Assembly: GCA_019915135.1 (NCBI GenBank)
Contig: JAHLMK010000015.1
Location: 930,001-994,000, forward strand
Origin: Strobilurus pachycystidiatus
Taxonomy: Eukaryota; Basidiomycota; Agaricomycetes; Agaricales; Physalacriaceae
Length of the DNA stretch: 64,000 nucleotides
Reading direction: 5' to 3'
Position numbers and translations under genes: made by a program. Position 1 is the first letter of the stretch; every line of letters begins with the position of its first letter. Positions 19,997-29,289 of the stretch are shown piece by piece. A model generated the notes under the pieces. That model had not been told where the DNA came from, made no database searches, and was given only the letters and a program-made list of their open reading frames with translations.

Positions 19997-20517
19997 TATG
20001 TCCGCACACAGAAGTTCATGGACTACATCAAGAAAGCTGGCGGACCCAATCAGATGACTGAGGCACAGTGGCGTCAATTGGAGTTGTTAGCCCATACAGG
20101 GGTTGTGGTTGCAATCAAGCTGCCAGAGGATCCAGAGGAGCATCATGACCCGCTCATTGTGGTTAGGTGGTATGGAGGTGTTGAAGTCCTGCCTGTTATG
20201 AACTCGTCAGTCCAGACTCCATAGTCCTTCTTCCATCTCAATATCTAACACTGACGTCGTGATCTAGATTTTACACCCCACAAGAACTGGACGCTATCAA
20301 GAAAAGCTGGAGACCACGCCAGCTCATCCGGACGGCAAAGTTTGACGTTGTCCCTGCCTCGAGTGTTTATCAGACGTTTGATGCTGTGGATGCGACATGT
20401 GAAGGTGATGAGGAGCCGGATGATGATGATACTTGGTTTGTGTGGGGGTTTGTTGTTACAGAGGAGGAGGAGAAGGAGGAGAGGAAGAGGAAGAGAGCCA
20501 ACATGGTGGCAACATAG

Positions 20518-21183
20518 ACATGACAGGAGTTATAGTTGAAGACTCAAAAACAAAGAACTTGAGATTGAATCTTGATTACTGACCAAGACAGTACTATAAT
20601 GAAGCAAGTCAGTCGCTCACCAGGTCCAGGTACCTACAACAAAAGGTCAGTATTACAAGGCACTTGATTCTCCCTAGCTGAGTCCAGTAATGCACTCTTC
20701 CATACTCACAACTCGCTCAACTTTCAACCTTCCGCGTGCATTTGCGAACGACCCCGTGAAATGGAAAACTTTCACGTGGAATTTAGAACAGTCGCGTGAC
20801 ACTAGGGCGGGAGCGGCGCCCACCACTTTGACTCTGAGTAGAGAGCTCCCTCTCCTGGAGATGTAAGATATCTGTCGTGTCTCATATCCCTATTTGACCG
20901 GTGCTGGCTCATTCCTCAACGTTGCCTCCGACACAGAATACCATATCCATAGATATGCCTCACAACCTGGTGGTGCACAAACCCCATACTTTCCCACTTC
21001 CTGTTCATCCGCAGGTTACAACGAGATATAACATTTGCGAAAGCAGATGAGAAAACACAAAACACTAAAAGACCAGACGATAATGTACCATGTACCGAGA
21101 AAATCAATCCAAAATCCAAATACCAAAATCCAATGCCAACCCACCCCCGCCCAAAGACCTAAACCAAAAGCACACCTACCACA
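20518..21183. other. Intergenic, nothing recognised
   Basis: 3' flank of the disrupted gene and of the converging ArfGAP gene. No ORF, RNA or repeat was supported. Confidence 0.5.
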
Positions 21184-22691
21184 CTACATCGCACTCCACT
21201 GTCCCTGTCCCATCGGCTGCTGCTGATACATGGCCATGGGCTGCGGCCACGCGTTCCCGCCCATCGGGGGTAGAGAGTACTGCTGTTGCGGCATGAAGCT
21301 GATGTTCGGCGAAGGCGACATCTGGTACTGCTGCCCGGGCGTAAGTTGAGGGGTCGTCGACATAAGTTGAGGGGTCGTCGACATCAACTGGGGGGTAGTC
21401 GACATAAGTTGAGGGGTCGTCGACATTAGCTGGGGCGTGGTCGACATCTGCATCTGTTGGTGTTGGGGCTGCGGCGAGAAAAAGCTCGCTCCCAAGGCCG
21501 CAGGTTGTGCGATGGGCTGGAAGTACTGCTGCTGCTGTGGTTGTTGTTGTTGTTGCAAGAACGGGTTGAACGGCGACCCCATCCCCATCCCCATCCCCAT
21601 CCCCATACCCGTCGGGCTCATCGTCATACCCTGGCCCATCCCCATCTGCTGCTGCTGTGGTTGGAACTGAGTGTTCATCGACATCATGGGAAGCGAAGCC
21701 GAATGAGTGGGCTGGTATTGCAGGGGAAGAGACGAGCTGGACGAGGGTGTCTGGAGCTGGACGAGGTCCGCCCATACGCCACCCTGGGGTACAGATGTCT
21801 GTTCTTGTTGCTGTTGCTGCACAGGCAACGTAGGCTGAGACACTATCCGAGACTGAGACTGGAACTGAGGCTGGGTTTGGGTCTGGGGCTTGAACTGGGG
21901 CTGTGACGCCGAGCGCGGCTGCTGTGGAAGTGTCACCGTGGACGGACGCGCCGGCGCCGAAGGGGGAGGGGTGGGGCGCGATACTGATTGCGCAGAGCGC
22001 GACGGCCCGAGTTTCGAGGCGACCAGTGCGGATTTGTCAAAGAATCGCTTGTATTCGTATTTCGCTAGTACTCCGTGTAAGCAAGCGAAGGACCATGCCG
22101 AGGAATACATTTACTTACACCGAATATACTGCTCCAGTTCGTTATCCCGGGTTGCGTCCATCAGAGGCGGAGGGGGCGGGTGTCTCGTTTCGTTGGGATT
22201 GTAGATCGCGTTGGACTTGACGTTGCCGATGTTCTTCATGTTCTGCCAGCGGGATTCACGTCAGGTCAAGTCGTGTCGTGTCGTGCAAAGACGGACCTCT
22301 GCTTGCTCTTTTGTCCACAAGTCCATGGTGACGCTCTTTCTACAAGGACGTCAGCTGAGAGCGCTCTGCGTCGAGGTTTGACATACACTTTAGTGATATG
22401 AGTGCCGATCTTTCGATGGATGCTGGCGCAATGTACGCTACGTTTCACCACGTCAGCTCTGAGCTCCAAGCGCACAGGGGATGCAAGAAATACCAAAGGA
22501 ATATGCCGAGGTTGTGCGACGCCCACCGGGGGTTTCTCGTCTTGCAGTCCGCGCAGATGTCTAGTGTTATGTTGCGGTCAGAACACGTCTTCTGACATGG
22601 CATGCAGCGATTCTCTCGTACCATTGCCAGGGAGGAGGGCCAGCTCCTGAACCAGCTTCTGACTACGCTCAGAGGTAATCTTCGAGGTCAT
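21184..22691 (-). CDS. ArfGAP-domain protein (SMAP/Age2 type)
   Basis: Six exons: 22691-22622, 22560-22494, 22437-22387, 22339-22297, 22242-22119, 22064-21184; the frame closes at 411 aa. The N-terminus reads NDICADCKTRNPRWAS, and the zinc finger is CX2CX16CX2C (CADC ... CVHC). The catalytic-arginine region follows (CASIHRKIGTHITKV, then KSVTMDLWTKEQ). This is the canonical ArfGAP layout at the protein start, as in SMAP1/Age2. It stimulates GTP hydrolysis on Arf at Golgi/endosome membranes. The C-terminal 260 residues are Gln/Met/Pro-rich with a STTPQLM tandem repeat and poly-Gln, as in Age2-type tails. The start lies 159 bp from the divergent KPWE-protein gene. Confidence 0.9.
21341..21446 (-). 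repeat. Coding 24-bp tandem repeat (LMSTTPQ)
   Basis: Five near-identical units centred on GTCGACATAAGTTGAGGGGT encode STTPQLM in the ArfGAP tail. Confidence 0.85.
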
Positions 22692-22850
22692 CGTCGTCGT
22701 CGTCCTCGGGGAGGGAGAAAAGAGGAGGTTTATTTAAAGACTGAGAGGCTCAGCTAAAGGTGGGATCATGTTTGTCAATGTCAAGCCGGCCGGCAATTCT
22801 TACCCCGAACCCCGACATGATCGACGTCACCTACTTGCCTTCTTCCGCCA
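22692..22850. promoter_or_regulatory. Shared divergent promoter region, 159 bp
   Basis: Lies between the ATGs of the ArfGAP gene (minus) and the KPWE-protein gene (plus). It contains an AT-rich TTTATTTAAAG at 22729-22739. Both 5' UTRs and any promoter must fit here, so co-regulation is plausible. Confidence 0.4.
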
Positions 22851-23444
22851 ATGCTGCAGCCGACCGTCGATGATTTCCGCACATACGACTTTGACGGGGA
22901 CGAGGCCTTTCAGGTTGGCTCCAGATTCTGGTCCTGCATCGAAACGACGAATCTCACCCGGAAAACTTGAAGCAAGGCTTGGCTAGCTTGAACCTCACCG
23001 GGCCTCCTCCTTCTGAGGTATTGACAAACGCGAAACTGTTCTACTTCAATCGGTACCGCCTTTGATGCACGACCCATCTAAATGGCCGTTGATATCATTA
23101 TTGTTAGCATCACCGGCGGGACCTTGACCTCGGCAGATCTACACCTCTCCGTCTCGGAGTCGTCCCCACCACAACCACAACCAGAACCAGAACCAGAGAC
23201 GCTGACGTTCGCGCAGCTACAGGCTCTCATAGAATCTGGCCGAGTGGATGGCATCCCTAACAACAAGCCGATATCGGGTCAACTGAACGTACGTACTACG
23301 TCGGTTTTGTTTGTATGTTGGGTTACTCAGACCGATTGGCAGCCTGATCCCCCGAGTCGATCTACCGCGCAGGTCAGGAAGAAGCCTTGGGAATCCGCCG
23401 ACGGCACCGCGGCGTCTGCTTCCTCTTCCGACTTGCCCGCGTAA
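22851..23444 (+). CDS. KPWE-domain peroxin-like protein (PEX39/C6orf226 type)
   Basis: Four exons: 22851-22913, 22973-23052, 23108-23288, 23343-23444; the frame closes at 141 aa. The N-terminal part reads TVDDFRTYDFDGDEAFQ and NAKLFYFNR. A Pro/Glu linker follows, then LTFAQLQALIESGRVDGIPN and the C-terminal signature STAQVRKKPWE. The LIxxGRxDxIPN helix followed by KPWE is the conserved pair of the fungal KPWE-domain family. Its human and yeast relatives (C6orf226/Yjr012c, PEX39) help import PTS2 proteins into peroxisomes. An earlier out-of-frame ATG at 22817 was rejected. Exon 1 and the first intron (weak donor GTTGGC) are the least certain part. Confidence 0.75.
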
Positions 23445-25413
23445 TGATGCCAGTGTATAGCACGTATGTATCGCTGAATGCGAACAAAGCCGTCTATTTC
23501 TTCTCGAGGTGACTCTCGCGATATCTACCACGTCCTTTGCTTGCACTCGTGCATCCGATTTTTGCGGTAGCGGGCAAATGGTAGTGTCCTTGACCGCAGG
23601 CTCGAGATGCATAAGGTAGTGTGAGACGCGAATGCTTCCCTCCAGGACTCGGACGCGCAGTGTCGAATCCAACAACCATTTCGCGTGCGGGTAACATTTT
23701 CAAGCTGATCTCGTTCGAGTTCCCGTTCTCATTGGACGTTTTGCTATACTCAACGAACATGCTCCAGACCCTACAGTTCTTCCAAAAAAAACATGCAATC
23801 GCACTCACTATCCATCTATGGTACTCATTTGCGAATCCTCCAGTCGATCATCCTCATCGGATGCGTCCTCAGGCCTCAGGCTCCCTATCCGACTCGATAG
23901 CATGTACGTGTAGACTTCACCCCATCTGACCTCCCGTTCCCGTTCACATGTCTCTCCCAAAAACAGAGCACGGCCACGCCACCGCCACACACTTGAACTT
24001 CTCCGGTTCGTTAATTTCCGTACTAGGTCGAAGGCATGTAACCATTTACAAGTCCGAGTCCAAGTCCGACCGGCGCCACAATTGCAAGGTGGGTTCTCGC
24101 CAGGCGTCGAGAAAATCCGGTTGGGCTCCGATTAGACGTGCAAAGATCTGAGAAGCATCGCTACGATTTTACGACTTGGGTGCTGGCTGGTTCGGTGCGA
24201 ATGGGTCGGCTTGGGGATTCGAAGAAGTGGCAGCGGAGGACGGGTCACGTTCTTTTGGGCGCGAGGCGCGATCGCGATCGCGATCTACATCATGACCTTA
24301 GGAGGAAGTGTATCAGTATTGGACGCGTGCAGTTGGCGTGTACTTCGTCCAGGTGTTTCGGGAGATGATCCTCAGGTTTGTTTGACATACGACACAGACA
24401 TACGGACGCGTTCTCGTGGAGTTGGATACCCGTCTCTCGGAGCCTTTCGTGACGACTCCAGTGCGGCGTGGTGGAAGCATCGTTCGAATGATACAGTACA
24501 TTTCGCCGGGTCTGTTTCTCGGACGTACAAGCCGCTACTGCTCAACTGGAATGACCACCTTGACTACAACCGGGTGCTTCCTTGACTAAGTTTACACTCG
24601 AACCCTACCGTGAAGAGCAGTGCTGAGTGTAAGTTTCGCGGGAAACTCAAAGCAATGACAAGTCAATGCAACCAAGTATAGTTATATGTCTTGTCTCTCC
24701 GTTTCCAGACACGGCCTGAATATCACCTCGAGAAGAGGAAGCTACGTGGCTGAATGGCCTTCAAACGGGAGCTTCAAAAACGCCGCATTGATACCTCGAC
24801 CTATCCCGTGTCGACAAAATTCTCCGAGCTGATGAATGTTCACAACCTATCGCGTCACATCTGACCTTTCATATCATGATCGTCCGACATAGCGCGTCTG
24901 TAATGTGGGAAGCGAAAAAGTTTGTCTGGCATGAAGTCGTTATATCAGTGACACCGGGTGCACTTTGGAGAAGAATGCCGCGGGCGGCATGCCGCATCTT
25001 CCATCCGCACTTCCATACCTTCTGCTTATGGTTTCATTCTTATTGTCGTGAAGGGACGCCTGGCCAACGGATGAAATGGAATCTCCTAATGCATCCACGC
25101 GCAGGTGATAACCGGGACGTCCCAACGGGAAAGAAAGATGCCAAAGCAGACATCGAAAGAAAAGACGCAGGCCTTGGGAGGACGAAGCCGGAGGAAGGGT
25201 GGGGATCCCGTGATGTGGCGTGTCGACGATCAATGTGCACGAGGCGAGGGGCGAGGCAAAGGCAAAGGGTATAACTATCAGGGGTTTTTCTTTCCCCATA
25301 ATTCTGGAATCTCGTCAGCCCACCCTCTCCTGTATATATCCCCCTCCGCCCTCGACGAGCTAACTGTACACGACACGTGCGCCCGCACGTAAAACTTTCA
25401 TTCCTTCCTCGAC
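23445..25413. other. Nearly 2 kb without a supported gene
   Basis: Several 60-150 codon frames exist on both strands, but none shows a domain, a consistent splice pattern or codon regularity. A degraded gene near 23790-24590 cannot be excluded. The region just before 25414 serves as promoter of the zinc-finger gene. Confidence 0.4.
25333..25339 (+). promoter_or_regulatory. TATA-like box
   Basis: TATATAT, 75 bp before the ATG of the C2H2 gene. Confidence 0.45.
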
Positions 25414-26057
25414 ATGGACATCCTTCCCGAGCGCGAGCGCAAACATGCGTGCACAATGTGCCACAAACGCTTCGACCGTCCCAGCACGCTCAAGAAGCAC
25501 CTGCTTGTCCACACTGGTGAAAAAGGTATGCTTTTCATGATTTGAGGCTCGCCTCATCTAAGCTTCACGCAGCCTATCAGTGCGAATGCTGTGGCCGTCG
25601 TTTCGGCGTGGCCTCCAATCTGAACAGACATGTGAAACGCTGCATCCTCCGCACATCGCCCACATCCACATCGACGACATCATCCACCACGTTGCACACG
25701 GCGTCGGGCTCCGCGCAGACCACTCCATCTCCCCCTCCCCCACCTGTCAAACGCCGCCGCCGCGCTCCATCTCCGGTCATCTGGGTCCCTGCCAGCCTCC
25801 GCGGCTTCGTCCTGCTCGCTGCGGCACACTGCAACTCGGTCATCAGCAGCCCATCTCCGCTGAACGACTGGGACGAGCGCGACTCCTACGCCCCCGCCTC
25901 CCTGAACCCGTACCATCCGGCGGAGTGGGCCACCAGGCTGCCCGGCCCAGCGTTCCCCGTGCGCACCGTCGAATGGCAGCAGACGGACGCAGACTTTTAC
26001 GGAAGGGGCACGACGTCGCACGCGTGGATGGGCGTTATGGGCGTCCGGGTTTTCTGA
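25414..26057 (+). CDS. Small C2H2-type zinc-finger protein
   Basis: Two exons, 25414-25525 and 25573-26057; the frame closes at 198 aa. Finger 1 reads CTMCHKRFDRPSTLKKHLLVH and is followed by the TGEK linker, which is split by the intron. Finger 2, CECCGRRFGVASNLNRHVKRC, is C2HC, with the last ligand Cys in place of His. The tail is Ser/Thr-rich, then KRRRRAPSP, a possible nuclear localisation signal, then a Trp/Pro-rich C-terminus. It is probably a DNA-binding regulator; targets are unknown. Confidence 0.85.
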
Positions 26058-26874
26058 TTGGATTGTGGTGCTTCCATTGCCGTTGACGTGTACATTGGAC
26101 CGCAGATATGTTCTCTTCCTTCTTGATTTATCTTGTTGTACGAACACCCAGGTCCATTCAATATCACCTATACCACACGCCGTCTTTGACGTATGTACAT
26201 GACCCGAGCCCACGATGTACATTCAGATCCACTATAGCATTCCTCCCCTTCCTTCCTTGTAGCCTTGGCTAATGATTTTTTTGCACTGTACGCCGTCCGA
26301 AATAGTTTTCCAGGACTCAGTCCTGCTCATCCCTTGATGTCGAGGCCCCGGTCTTATCTGATGCATACTAGCGATTACATGTACCTATCAAAGTTCAATC
26401 AAAGTTGAAAGTTCGGACATACGCTCGAGAAAGTAGACCAGGAACGCGACTCGCTTAGATACAGAACGTCGATCCAGCCCCACTATCTGTTTTCTCCCTA
26501 CAGGTAAAGAACTTATCTACCTGGGACCTATGGTGGCGCATTTTTGTGCCAAGGATTCACCGGCTCCATTCACTAGCTGATGAGCAGGAAGTTCGAAAGC
26601 CGCTCCTCGTCCACTCTGCATCGAAGACCTGGGTTGTATGTCGTAATGGATGTACATACATATGTACAGTCTACCCCACATCAAAAGCCTTCGGACTTCA
26701 AAGCTTCATCCTCCGCCAGGTTGATATCATATGGATACTAGACAAATGGAGATTCCCCTCCCTACTGGATATAGGTTTGATCAAGGGAAAGACCACTGGA
26801 CAGCGTACTGACCTTGTGAGACCCACCTAAGAACGCTCGGCAGGGGGAATGGTGACCAATAAATACCATGATCT
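26058..26874. other. Intergenic, nothing recognised
   Basis: Only short frames. The right end (from about 26824) is the left edge of the tandem duplication. Confidence 0.5.
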
Positions 26875-28614
26875 CTACAAACCGCCGACGGATCCCACTC
26901 TCAGCTTGACACGATCTTCCGCAATCAAAGCCCGATTGGCAGTCACCAGAATCCCTAGATCCATCCCATCATTGATCAACGACTGCAATGTTGCTCGACT
27001 ATCCTCTGAGAGAGCATACCCGCTCACGCCCTCGTCCAAAGAATCAGCTGAGATCAGCAAATGAAACCTCTCCAGCGGCTGAGCGCTGGATGCTCGTCGC
27101 CAACGAATCATGTCAACGAAAAAGTCCTCCTTGCAAAACCTGCTCTGGACGCCATAATACGGGAAGTAGGTTGGGTCTTGATGTCCTGTGATACGCAGGG
27201 AGAACCTTTTCAGTACGGGTAGGATGGGATGCACTGGCGCGCGCATGACAGCGAGCAGCTTCGCGACCTCGTCCATCCCGGTCCAGTCATTAAAAGCCAT
27301 ATCTACCATGACACCGTTTCTGTACACCAAGTCCTTGTACGACATGGTCAAATGAAGGTCAAGCTCAACGAGATTCTTCGTCAAAGACAGGACATCAAGA
27401 GTCAGAGCGTAAGGTTTGGTGAGCGCGCCGCGTGAACGAATGGATCTAATTCCCTGCCCACATCCCGAACGCTGCATCAACTCCTTCAGCTCTCGGAAGG
27501 CGGCTTCCCAGTGGTCACGGTAGAAGAGACTCTCAGGCTTTGTCAAGATGATATTCTCAAGACTTGGCAGGTTAAGCACGCCTATGCGGCTTCCCAAGCC
27601 GATGTCCAACACACGCACAGAGGGCTTGAGCACGATTTCCTCACCAAAGACATGCTGTTCGTAACTTGGGCCATTACCTAGCCCTCCCCGTGCTGCCCTC
27701 AACCTCAGCGTACGGAGGCCTGTAGACGTCGTGATGGCACGCCAATGCTCTGCGCTGGACCACCTCCATTCTCCGTATGGAATTCTAAGTGTCAATTCTC
27801 GGATGTCTGACCATAGAATACCGGTCGAGCAAGGACGGATGAGCTCCACGGACGTCAGTCGCGGACAGTCGGAGAATGCAACGATGTCTTGACTAGCATA
27901 GGATCCGTCCGCATTGAGAATATCGAGCGACAAGTGTTCTAAATTCGGGAGGCGGCCAGAGAGAGCAATAAACTTATCCGCGGTGGAGACTGAAAGCTCT
28001 GCAGATTTCCATCGGTGGCTATGAGCCAAAACTCTATGAATGAGCTCTGCGGATGCAGGTGAAGTAGGATCATTACTGCGGATCTTAACATGTAGTGCAT
28101 GATTCCCGGCCAACGAACGTCGCAGCATCTCTTCAAGCTTCGGTTCCCCCGCTACGGTGGTGTCTACACCGACCTGGGACCACACTTCGCCGGTGGAAAG
28201 AACGATCTCGCGCCACCGACGGGAGACACACCCAATGATCCACTTGAGATCTGGACTGAGGCGGCTGGCGTAGACGAAGATATGAGATAGGATTTCTGGC
28301 GGCAATATACGACAGGGGGACAGCAGGCTCTCCCACTGGCGCTCGGAGTCGGAAATGAGCTGGCGCTGACGCTGTAGTGTGTTCACGCGCTGAAGCAGGT
28401 ATGCGAGTTCGTCATCGAGGGCGGAGACGCCACGATTGAGGCGGGGAAGGATATCCAAGCGAATAAAGTTTGTTTCGGCTTCAGAAGGAGGGTCGTTGGA
28501 CTGCCAGAGATGACGCAGCGCCTCAAAATGCGGGCTCGTCTGCTTGACAGCATCGACTGCGGGATAGATAGAGGTCTTGCAGTGACTACACACCCTGACG
28601 GAGTGAGTTTCCAT
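26875..28614 (-). CDS. F-box protein, tandem copy A
   Basis: Single-exon frame of 579 aa. The N-terminus has a C-x-x-C pair (VCSHCKTSIYP). A helical stretch leads into the F-box ILPPEILSHIFVYASRL, and CVSRRWREIVLSTGEVWSQ completes it. The rest is a degenerate leucine-rich region (repeated LxxLxLxxN-type segments). F-box proteins of this layout are expected to recruit substrates to SCF ubiquitin ligases through Skp1; the substrate is unknown. Large F-box/LRR families are typical of Agaricomycetes. It is closely similar along its whole length to the gene at 29290-31020. Confidence 0.85.
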   Translation of the reverse strand: METHSVRVCSHCKTSIYPAVDAVKQTSPHFEALRHLWQSNDPPSEAETNFIRLDILPRLNRGVSALDDELAYLLQRVNTLQRQRQLISDSERQWESLLSPCRILPPEILSHIFVYASRLSPDLKWIIGCVSRRWREIVLSTGEVWSQVGVDTTVAGEPKLEEMLRRSLAGNHALHVKIRSNDPTSPASAELIHRVLAHSHRWKSAELSVSTADKFIALSGRLPNLEHLSLDILNADGSYASQDIVAFSDCPRLTSVELIRPCSTGILWSDIRELTLRIPYGEWRWSSAEHWRAITTSTGLRTLRLRAARGGLGNGPSYEQHVFGEEIVLKPSVRVLDIGLGSRIGVLNLPSLENIILTKPESLFYRDHWEAAFRELKELMQRSGCGQGIRSIRSRGALTKPYALTLDVLSLTKNLVELDLHLTMSYKDLVYRNGVMVDMAFNDWTGMDEVAKLLAVMRAPVHPILPVLKRFSLRITGHQDPTYFPYYGVQSRFCKEDFFVDMIRWRRASSAQPLERFHLLISADSLDEGVSGYALSEDSRATLQSLINDGMDLGILVTANRALIAEDRVKLRVGSVGGL

Positions 28615-29289
28615 ACTATTCGACGAGCACAGTCAGCGAATATACCACTGGCCGTAAGTGTGAGGACGTACCCACGAAAGATGAACGTAGGTTGCAAGAG
28701 CTAGGTTACACGTTACAGTTGATAACCGATCAAGCCCTGATCCAGATCCCAACGAGGAATTTTGAGCAAGTATTCGCAGCGCATATTGAGCTGACGCAAG
28801 GCAAACAGCTGAATTGTCGACCCAGCCCCAGCTAGTGCATAGGAAGTTAGGACATAGTCTGGTGGCCAAGGAGCGTGGGAAACCTCCGGATGCATTATTT
28901 GCATATCTAAGTTGAGCTTGAGACGACAATCTCCAGAGACTATCTTTGAAGGCAGTCACATTGAGCACCCAGCCAGGGTGAACATCTGAGAGGCCGTGGC
29001 CCAGTCGATTTTCTCAATCTTAGGACGGCCGTAGAGAAACTTCAGCGGCAAATTCTCGTTGTCATCTGTCAACTACTAATTACCCAAGGTTGGTCGATGC
29101 GAGGAAATCTTCACTAGTGAACAACGTTCTTCGAATACTAACTTTGTATACCCAAAGCGACCCTAAGAACGCTCGTAGAGCCTGACCAGATCCGTCAGTC
29201 AAGGACGACGCAGAATTAATCGTCTTTCACACTTATTCGAGCTCACCACACCATTGGGGGACGGCGACCAATACCCATATCCCAGATTC
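28615..29289. other. 5' flank of copy A and duplication junction
   Basis: Bases 28615-29077 are similar to 31021-31487 (5' flank of copy B). The remainder carries a scrap of a deleted F-box gene (29087-29112) and the start of copy B. Confidence 0.5.
29087..29112 (-). pseudogene. 26-bp relic of a third F-box gene
   Basis: AGGTTxGTCGATGCGAGG continuing to 29112 matches 31831-31856, inside the coding region of the 362-aa F-box gene, with one mismatch in 26. Its position just beyond copy A mirrors the position of that gene beyond copy B. The duplication therefore once reached into that gene, and most of the copy was deleted. Confidence 0.6.

Larger units (their letters stand above)
16531..20517 (+). 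pseudogene. Host gene of unknown function, exon 2 split by a transposon
   Basis: Exon 1 is 16531-16682 (MPAQRTRSTPKPS...), intron 16683-16733. Exon 2 begins at 16734, is interrupted at the TA 16738-16739, and resumes at 19999 (VRTQKFMDYIKK). Its donor is at 20206; exon 3 is 20268-20517, ending VVTEEEEKEE...NMVAT. Leaving out the transposon and one TA restores one uninterrupted frame across the junction, with splice phases agreeing. The product would be acidic at the C-terminus with conserved-looking segments (LIVVRWYGGVEVLP, TPQELDAIKKSW). I do not recognise the family. A 3.3-kb antisense insertion cannot plausibly be spliced out in this intron-size regime, so this allele is likely null. Confidence 0.7.

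Noticed and set aside
23790..24585. Possible gene on the plus strand (124-codon frame near 24211)
   Set aside because: No domain, no consistent exon path, composition not protein-like.
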